DNA from: Eretmocerus hayati
Lineage: Eukaryota; Arthropoda; Insecta; Hymenoptera; Aphelinidae
NCBI GenBank assembly: GCA_029851415.1
Contig: CM056741.1
Location: 68,004,282-68,068,281, forward strand
Reading direction: 5' to 3'
DNA length: 64,000 nt
The translations under genes were made by a program, and so were the position numbers. The first letter of the stretch is position 1. The number at the start of each line of letters is the position of its first letter. The notes under the pieces are model-generated. The model had not been told where the DNA came from. It made no database searches and was given only the letters and a program-made list of their open reading frames with translations. Shown one piece after another: positions 44,588 to 53,910 of the stretch.

Positions 44588-47500
44588 CTTCATCCAAGCC
44601 AACCTCAGGAAGAGCGGGGACGCAGACGATCTCCTACACGCTGTAGCCAAAGAAGGAGGGATCGATGTTCTGATTATCTCCGAACCGCCTCGGAAGCGCG
44701 AATTTTCTCGATCCACATTCGATCACTGGAGGACAGCCGTAATCCAGATCATGAATCCTGCGATCCGTGAGACTGGACCAGCTGTTAGTGGCCGCGGTTT
44801 TGCTCGAAAGACCATAGAGGGCACAGCAGTCTACAGCTGCTACTATTCGCCGTCGCTCAAGATACACGAATTCGAAGACGAGCTCCATGACCAGGAAGAG
44901 GATGTGAGGCAATGGGGGGGCCCAGTTATAATCGCGGGGGATTTCAACTCCAAGGAACCGACTTGGAGCGGGGGGCCGCGTGATAGACGGGGGGTAATAC
45001 TCGCTGATGCCATGGAGGCATTGGGATTAGTGCTCGCGAACGAGACGGGGGTTATCACCTACTACCGACACGACACTCGGTCCAGGGAGGGAGGTTCGTC
45101 TTCGGTCCTCGACCTGACGTTCATGAGCCCGTCGCTCATGGGACGTATGACATCGTGGGAGGTTCTGGACACGGAAACATTGAGTGACCATCGACATATT
45201 CGGTTTCGGCTTAGGACTGACAGACAGAGACAGACGACACACAGACCGCGACTGACGGGGTGGCAGGTACGCAAGCTGGATGAGGGGAAATTCCGGGAAT
45301 CGATAGGAACAGCCGAAGATCTCCCGATGAACATCACCGCGGACGAGGCTGTGGATATGGTGACGACCACCATCACAAGAGCTTGTGACGCATCGATGCC
45401 TCGCAAGACAACATCATGCTTTTGGAGGAAACCAGAGTACTGGATCACCGACGAGATAAAAGCCCTACGAAGAACGAGCAATAAGAAGAGGAGAACCGCG
45501 TGGCGATCAAGGAAACTAAAACGACCATCACTGGGGGAAGATGATAGGGCGTACAGAGAAGCAAAGAAGGCTCTCGTTCTAGCCATCCGGAGAAGCAAAG
45601 AGAAGTGCTGGGGTGAATTGTGCGACATGGTTAATGGAGACCCGTGGGGTACGCCATACCGCGTGGTCATGTCCAAGGTCCGACCCCGGAGGGGCAACCC
45701 AGCACCGACTGAAGCAGTTACCTTGCGCAGCATCGTGGAAGACCTCTTTCCAGCAGGAGAACCCAGAGTGACATTCCCTCCCGAGAGCGAAGATCCCATC
45801 CCGCTCTTTACTATGCAAGAGCTACTCATAGCGGCGAAGAGGCTGCCAAACGGCAAGGCCCCTGGCCTGGACGGCATTCCAAACGAGGCTCTGAAACTGG
45901 TCTTCAAATACAACCCAGATTTACTCCTCGACCTCTTCAACATCTGTCTGAGCGCGGGAAATTTCCCGGATAAGTGGAAACGCCAGAAGCTGGTCCTGAT
46001 ACCTAAAGGTCAAGGAGGTCAACGCCCTCTCAGCATGCTCGACAATATCGGGAAAATGTACGAGAGGATGGTGCTCAACAGGGTGGAAAAAGCCTACGAA
46101 GAGAGCGGCGGGCTATCACCAATGCAGTTTGGGTTCCGGAAGGGACGAAGCACTGTGCACGCGATCGAGGAGGTCCAAGAGCGGGTTCAAGCGTCGGTAG
46201 GGAACCCATACCAAGGAAGAGGAGGATTCTGTGCCATTATTGCGTTGGACATAAAGCACACGTTCAACTGCGCGAGCTGGGAGCGAGTCTTTCAATCCCA
46301 AGCAGGTAAAGTGCCGCCCTATCTACTAGCCATCACGAGTGACTATCTGCGGAACAGGACACTCGTGTACGACACCGACGAGGGACAAGAGATCCGGGAA
46401 CTGTCCGCCGGAATTGGACAGGGATCGGTTTCCGGGCCGTTCAACTGGAACACCCAGTACGACAGTTTACTGTCTATTGAACTGCCCGAAGGAGTCATAA
46501 TAGTGGCTTTCGCGGACGACGCGGGGCTCATAGTCTGGTCCGACAACGAGGAACTCTTGGGTAGACGCGCAAACGAGGCGCTGGCCCGAGTCTACGAGTG
46601 GATGATCAGCAGGCTCCTAGAGCTTGCTGTCAAGAAGTGCGAAGCAATCGTGGTCACAAGACGCAGGAAGTTTGACTTGCCCCACTTTTACATCAACGGG
46701 CAAGAGATCCCACGCAAGACAGAGCTGAAATACCTCGGCGTATGGCTTGACGACAAGTGGTCGTTCAAGAAGCACATCCAGGAGGCCGCTCAAAAAGCGA
46801 GCAGGGTTGGTGCGGCGCTTCAACGGCTGATGCCGAATATCGGAGGACCCAAGGAAAAGAGGCGCGCACTTCTCAACACCGTCAGCACCTCTATCATGCT
46901 CTACGGTGCACCCGTGTGGGGAAAGAGAGTAGAGAAGACCATCATCGAGAAGAAGATGGGGCCTGTCCACCGGAGAGCGGCCCTGAGAAGTATACGTGCC
47001 TACCGCACCGTATCAGGAGATGCGGCTTACGTATTGGCGAGTACACCGCCCATCCACTTGCTCGTCGCGGAGCGAGTGAGGATCTGGGACCGCCAGAAAG
47101 TGATCGGAGCCGAACGAGTACTCACCCCGACGATGAAGGAGATTATCCGCGACAACGAGAAGGAAACCACCCTTGAGCATTGGCAAACTGAGTGGGATTC
47201 GCCATTTGCGAACGGCAGATGGACGCACCGGCTGATCCGTGACGTAGCCAAGTGGGCGGAACGCACCCACGGAGAGATGGACTACTGGACGACGCAGGCA
47301 CTGAGCGATCATGGTTGCTTCGGTTCCTATCTAACCAGGTTCAAGAAGAGGACGACCCCAGCATGTCAGTCATGCGGGGATGAATGGGATGACGCCGAAC
47401 ATGCCCTGTTCAAGTGCAGCGACACCCGGAGAGAGCGCGCCGAGCTGGATGAATGGCTGGGTGCTCAACTAACACCCGAGAATCTCGTCCCGTACTTGCT

Positions 47501-47612
47501 CCGCAACCAGGAGACATGGGATAGACTCACCGGATACATCAAGATGGTGATGACCCGCAAAGAGGAGAAAGAGAGGGAAGTAAGGCGCCTCGAAGTAGGC
47601 GAATCACAGTGA
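44580..47612 (+). CDS. ORF2: endonuclease / reverse transcriptase, intact (copy 4, 1010 aa)
   Basis: The ATG at 44580 overlaps the ORF1 stop (ATGGCTAG). Residues ~1-235 form the apurinic-type endonuclease: QANL near 6-9, SEPPR at 34-38, catalytic GDFN at 120-123, LDLT at 177-180, SDH at 202-204. The RT spans about 405-680: NGKAPGLDGIP at 424-434, FGFRKGRST at 517-525, motif A ALDIKHTFN at 555-563, GQGSVSGP at 613-620 and catalytic FADD at 644-647. The C-terminal C-X2-C-X8-H-X4-C zinc motif is at 929-946. This order is that of R1-clade non-LTR elements, which nick a defined target and prime reverse transcription from it. One oddity: motif A has His-Thr where copy 1 has the usual Asn-Ala, which might lower activity. 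Lengths and uninterrupted frame suggest a recently active element. Confidence 0.9.
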   Translation: MASFIQANLRKSGDADDLLHAVAKEGGIDVLIISEPPRKREFSRSTFDHWRTAVIQIMNPAIRETGPAVSGRGFARKTIEGTAVYSCYYSPSLKIHEFEDELHDQEEDVRQWGGPVIIAGDFNSKEPTWSGGPRDRRGVILADAMEALGLVLANETGVITYYRHDTRSREGGSSSVLDLTFMSPSLMGRMTSWEVLDTETLSDHRHIRFRLRTDRQRQTTHRPRLTGWQVRKLDEGKFRESIGTAEDLPMNITADEAVDMVTTTITRACDASMPRKTTSCFWRKPEYWITDEIKALRRTSNKKRRTAWRSRKLKRPSLGEDDRAYREAKKALVLAIRRSKEKCWGELCDMVNGDPWGTPYRVVMSKVRPRRGNPAPTEAVTLRSIVEDLFPAGEPRVTFPPESEDPIPLFTMQELLIAAKRLPNGKAPGLDGIPNEALKLVFKYNPDLLLDLFNICLSAGNFPDKWKRQKLVLIPKGQGGQRPLSMLDNIGKMYERMVLNRVEKAYEESGGLSPMQFGFRKGRSTVHAIEEVQERVQASVGNPYQGRGGFCAIIALDIKHTFNCASWERVFQSQAGKVPPYLLAITSDYLRNRTLVYDTDEGQEIRELSAGIGQGSVSGPFNWNTQYDSLLSIELPEGVIIVAFADDAGLIVWSDNEELLGRRANEALARVYEWMISRLLELAVKKCEAIVVTRRRKFDLPHFYINGQEIPRKTELKYLGVWLDDKWSFKKHIQEAAQKASRVGAALQRLMPNIGGPKEKRRALLNTVSTSIMLYGAPVWGKRVEKTIIEKKMGPVHRRAALRSIRAYRTVSGDAAYVLASTPPIHLLVAERVRIWDRQKVIGAERVLTPTMKEIIRDNEKETTLEHWQTEWDSPFANGRWTHRLIRDVAKWAERTHGEMDYWTTQALSDHGCFGSYLTRFKKRTTPACQSCGDEWDDAEHALFKCSDTRRERAELDEWLGAQLTPENLVPYLLRNQETWDRLTGYIKMVMTRKEEKEREVRRLEVGESQ

Positions 47613-47782
47613 CTCTGCCGATTGAAACAGAAGAGGCCCAAATGATTCCAGGAGGAATCTGATGCACTGAAGAGGGAAGAAAGAAGAAAGAAGAGAGAAG
47701 AAAGAAGAAAGAGAGGGAACAATGGAGAATGAAGACAGAAGATGCCGACAAGTGGCCGAAGAGAGAAGATGGAGAAGAGGAA

Positions 47783-47848
47783 CGCTCGCAATCGAGCGCG
47801 AGACATGCCGCTCATCCTGAAGTAATGCTCACGCGGTTCCGGGATGAG
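47783..47848 (+). promoter_or_regulatory. 3'-UTR RNA hairpins, copy 4
   Basis: Same as copy 3: CGCTCG/CGAGCG (47783-47798) and CTCATCC (47811-47817) / GGATGAG (47842-47848) with a 24-nt loop. A GAAGAAAGAAGA-type purine tract lies just upstream (about 47669-47720). Confidence 0.7.
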
Positions 47849-48093
47849 ATGGTAGATGCAGGTGGATCTCCTTCTTGATTGCCCGATGCCCTAGGTACCG
47901 GAAATCAAGAGGAGAGGGATTTTACACGGCCGGGCCCACCTCTCGGTGGGCCCCACCCAAACCCGTGTCCCGCCTGGTATGGCCTGCGTGGGCTATGCGT
48001 AGTCCGCGTAAGCTGAACCAGTCCGGTGTCTGGGGACGGATCCGAGGGATCCTGAGGCAGATTTTGCCCTCTAACCACCTTAAAAAAAAAAAA

Positions 48094-48102
<9 letters not shown>

Positions 48103-48134
<32 letters not shown>
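48103..48134 (+). repeat. (GA)16 microsatellite between copies 4 and 5
   Basis: A pure GA tract between copy 4's poly(A) and the truncated start of copy 5 (CAAACTGAGTGGG). Confidence 0.95.
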
Positions 48135-48136
<2 letters not shown>

Positions 48137-48563
48137 AACTGAGTGGGATTCGCCATTTGCAAACGGCAGATGGACGCACCGGCTGATCCGTGACGTAGCC
48201 AAGTGGGCGGAACGCACCCACGGAGAGATGGACTACTGGACGACGCAGGCACTGAGCGATCATGGTTGCTTCGGTTCCTATCTAACCAGGTTCAAGAAGA
48301 GGACGACCCCAGCATGTCAGTCATGCGGGGACGAATGGGATGACGCCGAACATGCCCTGTTCAAGTGCAGCAACACCCGGAGAGAGCGCGCCGAGCTGGA
48401 TGAATGGCTGGGTGCTCAACTAACACCTGAGAATCTCGTCCCGTACTTGCTCCGCAACCAGGAGACATGGGATAGACTCACCGGATACATCAAGCTGGTG
48501 ATGACCCGCAAAGAGGAGAAAGAGAGGGAAGTAAGGCGCCTCGAAGCAGGCGAATCACAGTGA
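48135..48563 (+). pseudogene. ORF2 C-terminal fragment (copy 5)
   Basis: 142 codons in frame from the truncation point to the normal stop. It includes the intact zinc motif CQSCGDEWDDAEHALFKC and the charged C-terminus. No enzyme domain remains. Confidence 0.8.
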
Positions 48564-48727
48564 CTCTGCCGATTGAAACAGAAGAGGCCCAAATGATTCC
48601 AGGAGGAATCTGATGCACTGAAGAGGGAAGAGAGAAGAAAGAAGAGAGAAGAAAGAAGATGAAGAATGAAGAGATGGAAGAAGATCGAAGAAAGGGAAAC
48701 AACACCTGCGAGTCGTGAGAAGAGAGA

Positions 48728-48791
48728 CGCTCGATCCTGAGCGCGAGACGCCGCCGGCCCTGAAGTAATGCTCACGCGGTGCCGGGGCCGG
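48728..48791 (+). promoter_or_regulatory. 3'-UTR RNA hairpins, copy 5
   Basis: Upstream stem CGCTC (48728-48732) / GAGCG (48739-48743). Main stem CCGGCCC (48754-48760) / GGGCCGG (48785-48791), seven pairs with a different sequence from copies 1 and 3/4, around a 24-nt loop that is nearly identical. Confidence 0.7.
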
Positions 48792-48997
48792 ATTGGTAAG
48801 TTGGTGGATCTCTCCCTTGTCCAATGGCCGGCGCCAACGGAGAAGGAAGAGAGGGTCTACCCGGTTCGGATGGCCGTATCGATGCGGATTCCAGCCCGGG
48901 ACTGTTGGGGAGGTGCTGGCCAGCCGTGTTTGGCTGACCGGTGCCTCTCCTTAGTACGTCGCAGCGTATTTGCCCTACAACCACCTTAAAAAAAAAA

Positions 48998-49006
<9 letters not shown>

Positions 49007-49057
<51 letters not shown>
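49007..49057 (+). repeat. (GA)25 microsatellite after copy 5
   Basis: GA tract from the end of copy 5's poly(A) to the resumption of other sequence at TTGTATTCTGACG (49058). Confidence 0.95.
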
Positions 49058-49059
<2 letters not shown>

Positions 49060-49294
49060 GTATTCTGACGCCCACAACTATCTGCGTGCCCCTTTTGTTC
49101 CAGAAGAATTTGAGGACTTAGGAAGAGGGGCCGGGGAGTATAATGCCACCGACCATTATTCACAAAAGCGAATCAAGGAACTGCTAGAGGAGATCGATAA
49201 GTATCGCTGTGACCGAGATTTCTACTTCCAACAAATTAAGGCTAGTCCGGAGTCCCCGCAAAACCGCAACCAGACACGCACCGGCGTACTTTGA
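49058..49294 (+). other. Open frame after the GA tract, possibly interrupted LTR-element ORF
   Basis: 78 codons open to a stop at 49294. The sequence is charged and helical in parts (SQKRIKELLEEIDKYRCDRDFYFQQI). It lacks its own start outside the GA tract. It could be the continuation of the charged ORF that begins at 35126, with the whole non-LTR cluster inserted in a GA tract between them. This cannot be proven across the gap. No family recognised. Confidence 0.4.
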
Positions 49295-50410
49295 GGTTGC
49301 AGCTACATCCAATGATTCTGAGAGAAGGCTTCTTCTCGGAGGCTTCTTTTTTGAGAGAAGGCTGCTTCTACGCTTCTATTGCACTGAATGTGTTACTCAG
49401 GTATTAGGCCACCTGTGAGATCTTATAATACGATACCGTGCAAAGTTTCATGGCCTCTCATTCATTAGGAATCGAGAAAAACTTGAAGGCAATTTTTTGG
49501 TGGGACAGAGCGCGTACTCGACTATTCCGATTCATTCCTGAATAACAAAACAGTTCTGGTCAATATCAGATACTAGGCCATCTGTGGATTGGAATTTCCT
49601 GTCGAATGAGCCCTCCCATGCCCGAAAATTCTGAATCTAGCTCGCAAAAAACTTGCCCTAGTGTGAGCATCGAGCAGTATAACTTTCTCAGCAAGCCAAA
49701 GAACTACGGTTTTCTGGAGATATAGAATGTATCCCCGGGTGTAGAACAACTCATTCAATGGGAAATATCATGGTGTTTCAATTGTCGTATCTCGTTTGGG
49801 TCGGAAATATGAGGTTGAAGTACTATGAGGCAAAAAATTGGTTCATCATCTCCCATCGCACATGCATTGCGATCAATAGCGCCATCTATTGGGAAAAATA
49901 TCCGGATTCTCTACGGACTAGCCTTAATTCGCTGGAAAGGGAAAAACACGAGCTTCAAGGAGTTGCTTGCACTCAAAGATCCAGAAGGTCCAGCATACGC
50001 CAGCCGGATTCTCGAAAAGAATAACCGAGATCAACCTCAGAGCCGAATCGACCTCCCTCACCGAGAGACTCTCCATGTTCACTGGCCTGTTCGTCATCAT
50101 TTAACGACTCGAAATAGAAGAATTCGGACCGATTTTGACTAGAGGTCCCTCCCAAACTCAACAGGAACCTGCTGTAACCGAACCAACAAGTACCGTCGAA
50201 CCGAATCACGAGCATCGACGCTCTTGCTTTCGTTTCGGCGAACCCCACGGATCAACGACCTCATCGAATTCCAAGAGCGCGACTTCCCTGTTTTGGAAGA
50301 ATCTTGGGATACGGTTGACTAAATTTGATCACCCCCAGCACATCAGGAATTGACGAGCTGCGAGAATCATCAAGAACTACTGAATTGAGCTAAGTCTAGT
50401 TTTAAGAATT
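49295..50410. other. Mostly non-coding, possible decayed LTR-element sequence
   Basis: No clear domain. A frame at 49825-50142 (around FKELLALKDPEGPAYASRILEK) is charged and might be a decayed Gag piece, but this is a weak guess. Short direct repeats of GAGAGAAGGCTTCTTCT type lie at 49319-49375. Confidence 0.35.
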
Positions 50411-50725
50411 ATGTCCTTTGCGGAATTCATTAAGGAAGTGGAAGAATTAGAGTCTGTTTTCCGAAATCAACTAAATCTTTTGAGGACCTTACAGGCCGAA
50501 ACTCGAGAAGCCCACGAGCAGGTATTGAGAACGGGTACAATTGCGAACCCGAATCTAATAATTGATTCCATCCGTGACAAGCAAATCAAAATTTTAGCCG
50601 ATTCACATAAAATCTGTGCAGATCCGGAAATCCACCAGAAAGTCGATAGAATTGGAAATTTTGTGAGATTTTATACAGTTGAAAAGGAGAACAGGCATCA
50701 TGGCCCAGAGCATAGATGTAAATAA
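50411..50725 (+). CDS. Small ORF upstream of gypsy gag (104 aa)
   Basis: Starts at the ATG at 50411 (MSFAEFIKEVEELES). The first ~60 residues look like a coiled coil. It overlaps the following gag ORF by 26 nt in another frame. It probably belongs to the same decayed gypsy element (N-terminal Gag segment or separate small ORF). No motif recognised. Confidence 0.45.
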   Translation: MSFAEFIKEVEELESVFRNQLNLLRTLQAETREAHEQVLRTGTIANPNLIIDSIRDKQIKILADSHKICADPEIHQKVDRIGNFVRFYTVEKENRHHGPEHRCK

Positions 50726-51930
50726 TGTGGATGCGATTCATGTGGTGGACTCGGCCAATTCTAACATTCCCGAAGGAACATTCAATGTCATTATCACATA
50801 TTCGGAATCTCATACACTATCACCTCTAGGGAGTTCGTCGGAAAGGCATCAAAATGAAAACGAGAACGCGCGATTCGAGAATATTGCATCATTGGTCGCG
50901 CAATCCCCTCCCCAACCGCACAGTTTGAACGACGCACAATTTTTAACTCCTGCTCCTGATAATGGGGGTAGCGTGGGTGTTCCGAGCGATCGGGGCTCTC
51001 GTTATTCTTATCGGAAGGTGTCCGACGTTGCGAGAATATTGCCTGAATTCGATGGTCAGACTATTGCGATAGATCAGTTCATTCGTGATTGTAAGAATGC
51101 TGAAAGATTTATCGATCCTCTTGACAAGGATTTCTTCCTGAAATTGATCAATTCCAAAATTTCTAGAAATGCAAAAGTATATATACAAGGGAGATTCTTT
51201 GAGAATTTCGAGAAACTTATCGAGCATCTTAAGAGATCTTTTTCATCAGCCCAAAACTTACTAAGTCAATAGGGCTAGGGGTTATGCAACGAGAAAGAGA
51301 GAGAGTTTCAGATTATGGATTAAGAGTTACCAATCTTCTCCAACAAGGCATTGAATTGGTCAAGGAAAATTCCGAAGCTAATGCCGCAAAGGGTATGATT
51401 GCGGGAATGGTCAGAACCGCAATAGAATGTTTCGTACTTGGATTGAACAATGAATTAATTCTTATGATGATGAATCAAAACCCAGCCACTTTAGAAGCCG
51501 CAGTGAGTCTGGCGATTGACTTTGAAAAACGCGTTGATCAACGGTAAAATCTCTATTCGTCATCAGAGAACTTCTCTCGAGTACGCAAGGTTTTCTGTCA
51601 TCCGATTGAAAATTTCAGCCAATGGAATCCAGCAAAGTACAATCTCAGAACGCATCATTTTTTGGTCAAGGAAGTACGAACAGAATAGGTTCCAACAGGA
51701 AACGAGGTGCGTGCTTTTCGTGCAATGAAGTCGGCATTTCTCGAAATTTTGTCCTGAAAGGAAGACGGATAACGTAGTAGGGGATCGTCTATTTTGCACT
51801 CATTGCAAGAAGAAGGGCGATTTGATCTCATCCTGTTTTCACCTTGGTGGCGAGACAGTCAGAGCCGAATACTGCGGGTTTTGCAAGATGAACGGCCATT
51901 CTATCGGAGCGTGTCGTCGCAAGGAAAACT
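50700..51930 (+). pseudogene. Gypsy-type gag, frameshifted and degenerate
   Basis: The ATG at 50700 opens 190 codons with a polar N-terminus, then a capsid-like domain: ILPEFDGQTIAIDQFIRDC and AKVYIQGRFFENFEKLIEHLKR, the pattern of Ty3/gypsy Gag. The stop at 51272 is followed in another frame by the expected continuation (RERERVSDYGLRVTNLLQQ, 51290-51547), so a frameshift has occurred near 51270. Zinc-knuckle remnants follow in the nucleocapsid region: CFSCNEVG (about 51710), CTHCKKKGD with His replaced by Asp (about 51803), and an intact CGFCKMNGHSIGAC (about 51870-51912). Several frame changes show the gene is dead. Confidence 0.65.
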
Positions 51931-52093
51931 ATGAACGATCACGTTGAGAGCAAAATTAAACTGGAAACGCGAGAGTCCGAATCGTGCCGGCGGAGACTTC
52001 GCGCCCTGTTGGATAGCTGTCCAAAACCGCGCCGTTATTGATCTGCCCCTAAATCCAGCACAGTGTCCAGTGGTTTGACTTTCAAGCCCGGAC

Positions 52094-53525
52094 ATGATTA
52101 AAGAGGGTAATACATTCTTGATTGACACAGGTTCAGAATTGAACTTAACAAAGGCCAATATTTTGAAGCCACATATTTCAGTGAGAGTTGATAGGATATA
52201 CGGATTGGCGGGGATAAATTCGGATCTCGTTTCGGTATTGGGAGAAAGCATCATCAATATAGCCAATATGCAGTGTACCATGAGTTTGACACCGCCAGAT
52301 TTTTCAATTCCATATGATGGAATTGTAGGTGTAGCAGCTTTAAGAGAGCACGGTGCACTGCTGTCTTTCCGTGAAAATGAAATCATTCTGGATAATCAGG
52401 AGCATATTCCTATTCCATTCACCTCTCATTATGATATCCACTTACCAGCTCGCACCAAAAGTTTGCATAGAGTCAGCATTAGGAACCTGAAGCAATCCTC
52501 TGGTTACATAGAATGTATCCGAGCCGGACCAGGAATTTTCGCCGGAAATTGTTTGGTCAAAAATAGGAATGGAAAGGCATTTATTTATATTATCAATAGC
52601 AATCCAGAGAATGTTAATATTTTATTACCACCAGTAAAATTACACGAATATTATGACACAATTAAACCTGTAAGTTCAATACGAAAAGTCAGTAAAGAGG
52701 ATAGGGACAAGGTGCTTGAAGAGAAGATTCGGATAATTCTATCGAAGCTAGATTTGAGCGGCCTAACCGACGAAGAGAGAGGTCAAGTTGAGAAATTAGT
52801 ATCCTTGGATCCATATCAGTTCCATCTACCAGACGATAAATTAAGTTGTACCAATTTGATAGAACATAGGATCCCTACGACAGATGATATTCCCGTAAAG
52901 ATTGGACAGTATACGCATCCCCCTCATTTGACAAATGAGATACAAAAACAAGTAGATCAACTTTTAAAAGACGATATTGTAGAACATTCAGATTCCCCTT
53001 ATAATTCGCCCTTGTTGATTGTTCCTAAAAAACCCGATGCAAAGGGTAATAAGCAATGGCGCCTCGTGGTCGATTTCCGTGCATTGAACGAGAAAACAGT
53101 GGCTCCAGCCTATCCGTTACACAATATTGTCGAAATTCTTGATCAAGTGGGCAACAGTAATTATTTTCCGACTCTAGATTTAGCTCAAGGATTTTTCCAG
53201 GTACCAATTAAGCCTTCTGATGAGATGAAAACAGGAGTTTTTTGTAATTATTCCATACGTGTTTCAAAAAAATGGCTATGGACTTGAAAGGTAGACCATC
53301 GACCTTTCAAGCTTTACTTAATAAAGCTCTGCATGGATTACAAGGAATTGATTGTTTTATATTTTTAGATGATATAATTGTATTCTCACCCAATTTACAA
53401 GTGCATTTTGAGAAGATGAAAAAGCTTTTTGGACGCCTCGAAACCGCGCGGTTAATTCTACAACCGGATAAGTGCTACTTCTTGAGAAAGGAAGTAGGAT
53501 ATCTTGGCCATATCGACGCCTCTTA
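52094..53525 (+). pseudogene. Gypsy-type pol: protease and partial RT, truncated
   Basis: The first frame (52094-53287) has an aspartic protease with FLIDTGSELNL (DTG at residues 11-13), a connector, then the start of a Ty3/gypsy RT: GQYTHPPHLTNEIQKQVDQL, SPYNSPLLIVPKK, WRLVVDFRALNEKT and LDLAQGFFQVPI. The expected substrate-binding segment (around FGHYEF) is garbled near 53235-53280 by a frameshift. The next frame (from 53272) resumes at GRPSTFQALLNKALHGL with the catalytic FLDD in CFIFLDDIIVFS and ends at VGYLGHI (about 53515). RNase H and integrase are absent; the sequence passes into a minisatellite. It could be the interior of the element whose LTR is at 34608, but the link is unproven. 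Confidence 0.75.
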
Positions 53526-53910
53526 CGAAGATAAACACCTATTTTCTTGTGACTGACGAAGATTAACGTTTATTCGTTGTGAACACGAAGATTAACGGAT
53601 TCTCCTTAGGTCCACGAAAACTAACACTTACTCCTGAGGGACACGAAGATTAACGCATTCTCGTTAAGTCCACGAAGACTAACACTTACTCCTTAGGGCC
53701 ACGAAGATTAACACTTACTGCTCAACGGCCCATGAAACTAGCACTTACTCCTGAACGGTATGAATTTTATAACACACTTGCACACATTCTCGTTCAAAAG
53801 GACGGAGACCAAGTATTTCGTCTTAGGGCCACGAAAAGAAACACATTCTCTTTGGCGGCACAAAAATTAACGCATCGGTAGACTTCATTCATGGAGGGAC
53901 GGAGACTATA
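53526..53910 (+). repeat. Degenerate ~29-bp minisatellite abutting the truncated pol
   Basis: About ten units of ACGAAGATTAACRYTTACTCC with variable tails (CTTAGGGCC, CTGAGGGAC, GTTAAGTCC), starting where the RT reading frame breaks off. Later units (53820-53880) are more diverged. Confidence 0.75.

Larger units (their letters stand above)
42481..48102 (+). mobile_element. Non-LTR retrotransposon copy 4 (near full length, 5.6 kb)
   Basis: Starts at CACTTGGAGCTTGAGGGAGC, lacking only about 36 bases of 5' UTR compared with copy 2. It contains ORF1 (frameshifted), intact ORF2, the 3' UTR with purine tract and hairpins, the 3' end AACCACCTT (48081) and 21 A (48082-48102). It is the reference copy for the family: APE-type endonuclease, R1-like RT and C-terminal CCHC, poly(A) tail, GA tract on both sides. 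Confidence 0.9.
48135..49006 (+). mobile_element. Non-LTR retrotransposon copy 5 (short, mosaic 3' UTR)
   Basis: 5'-truncated to the last 142 codons of ORF2. Coding sequence and proximal 3' UTR match copies 3 and 4 almost exactly. From about 48690 the UTR instead resembles copy 1 (AACAACACCTGCGAGTCGTGAG against AACAACACCTGCAAGTCGTGAG), and the distal part is its own. Ends AACCACCTT (48987) plus 19 A. Confidence 0.85.

Noticed and set aside
35501..49057. Cluster as a simple tandem duplication
   Set aside because: The copies begin at different points, have different amounts of divergence and are each separated by their own poly(A) and GA tract, which fits separate retrotransposition events better.
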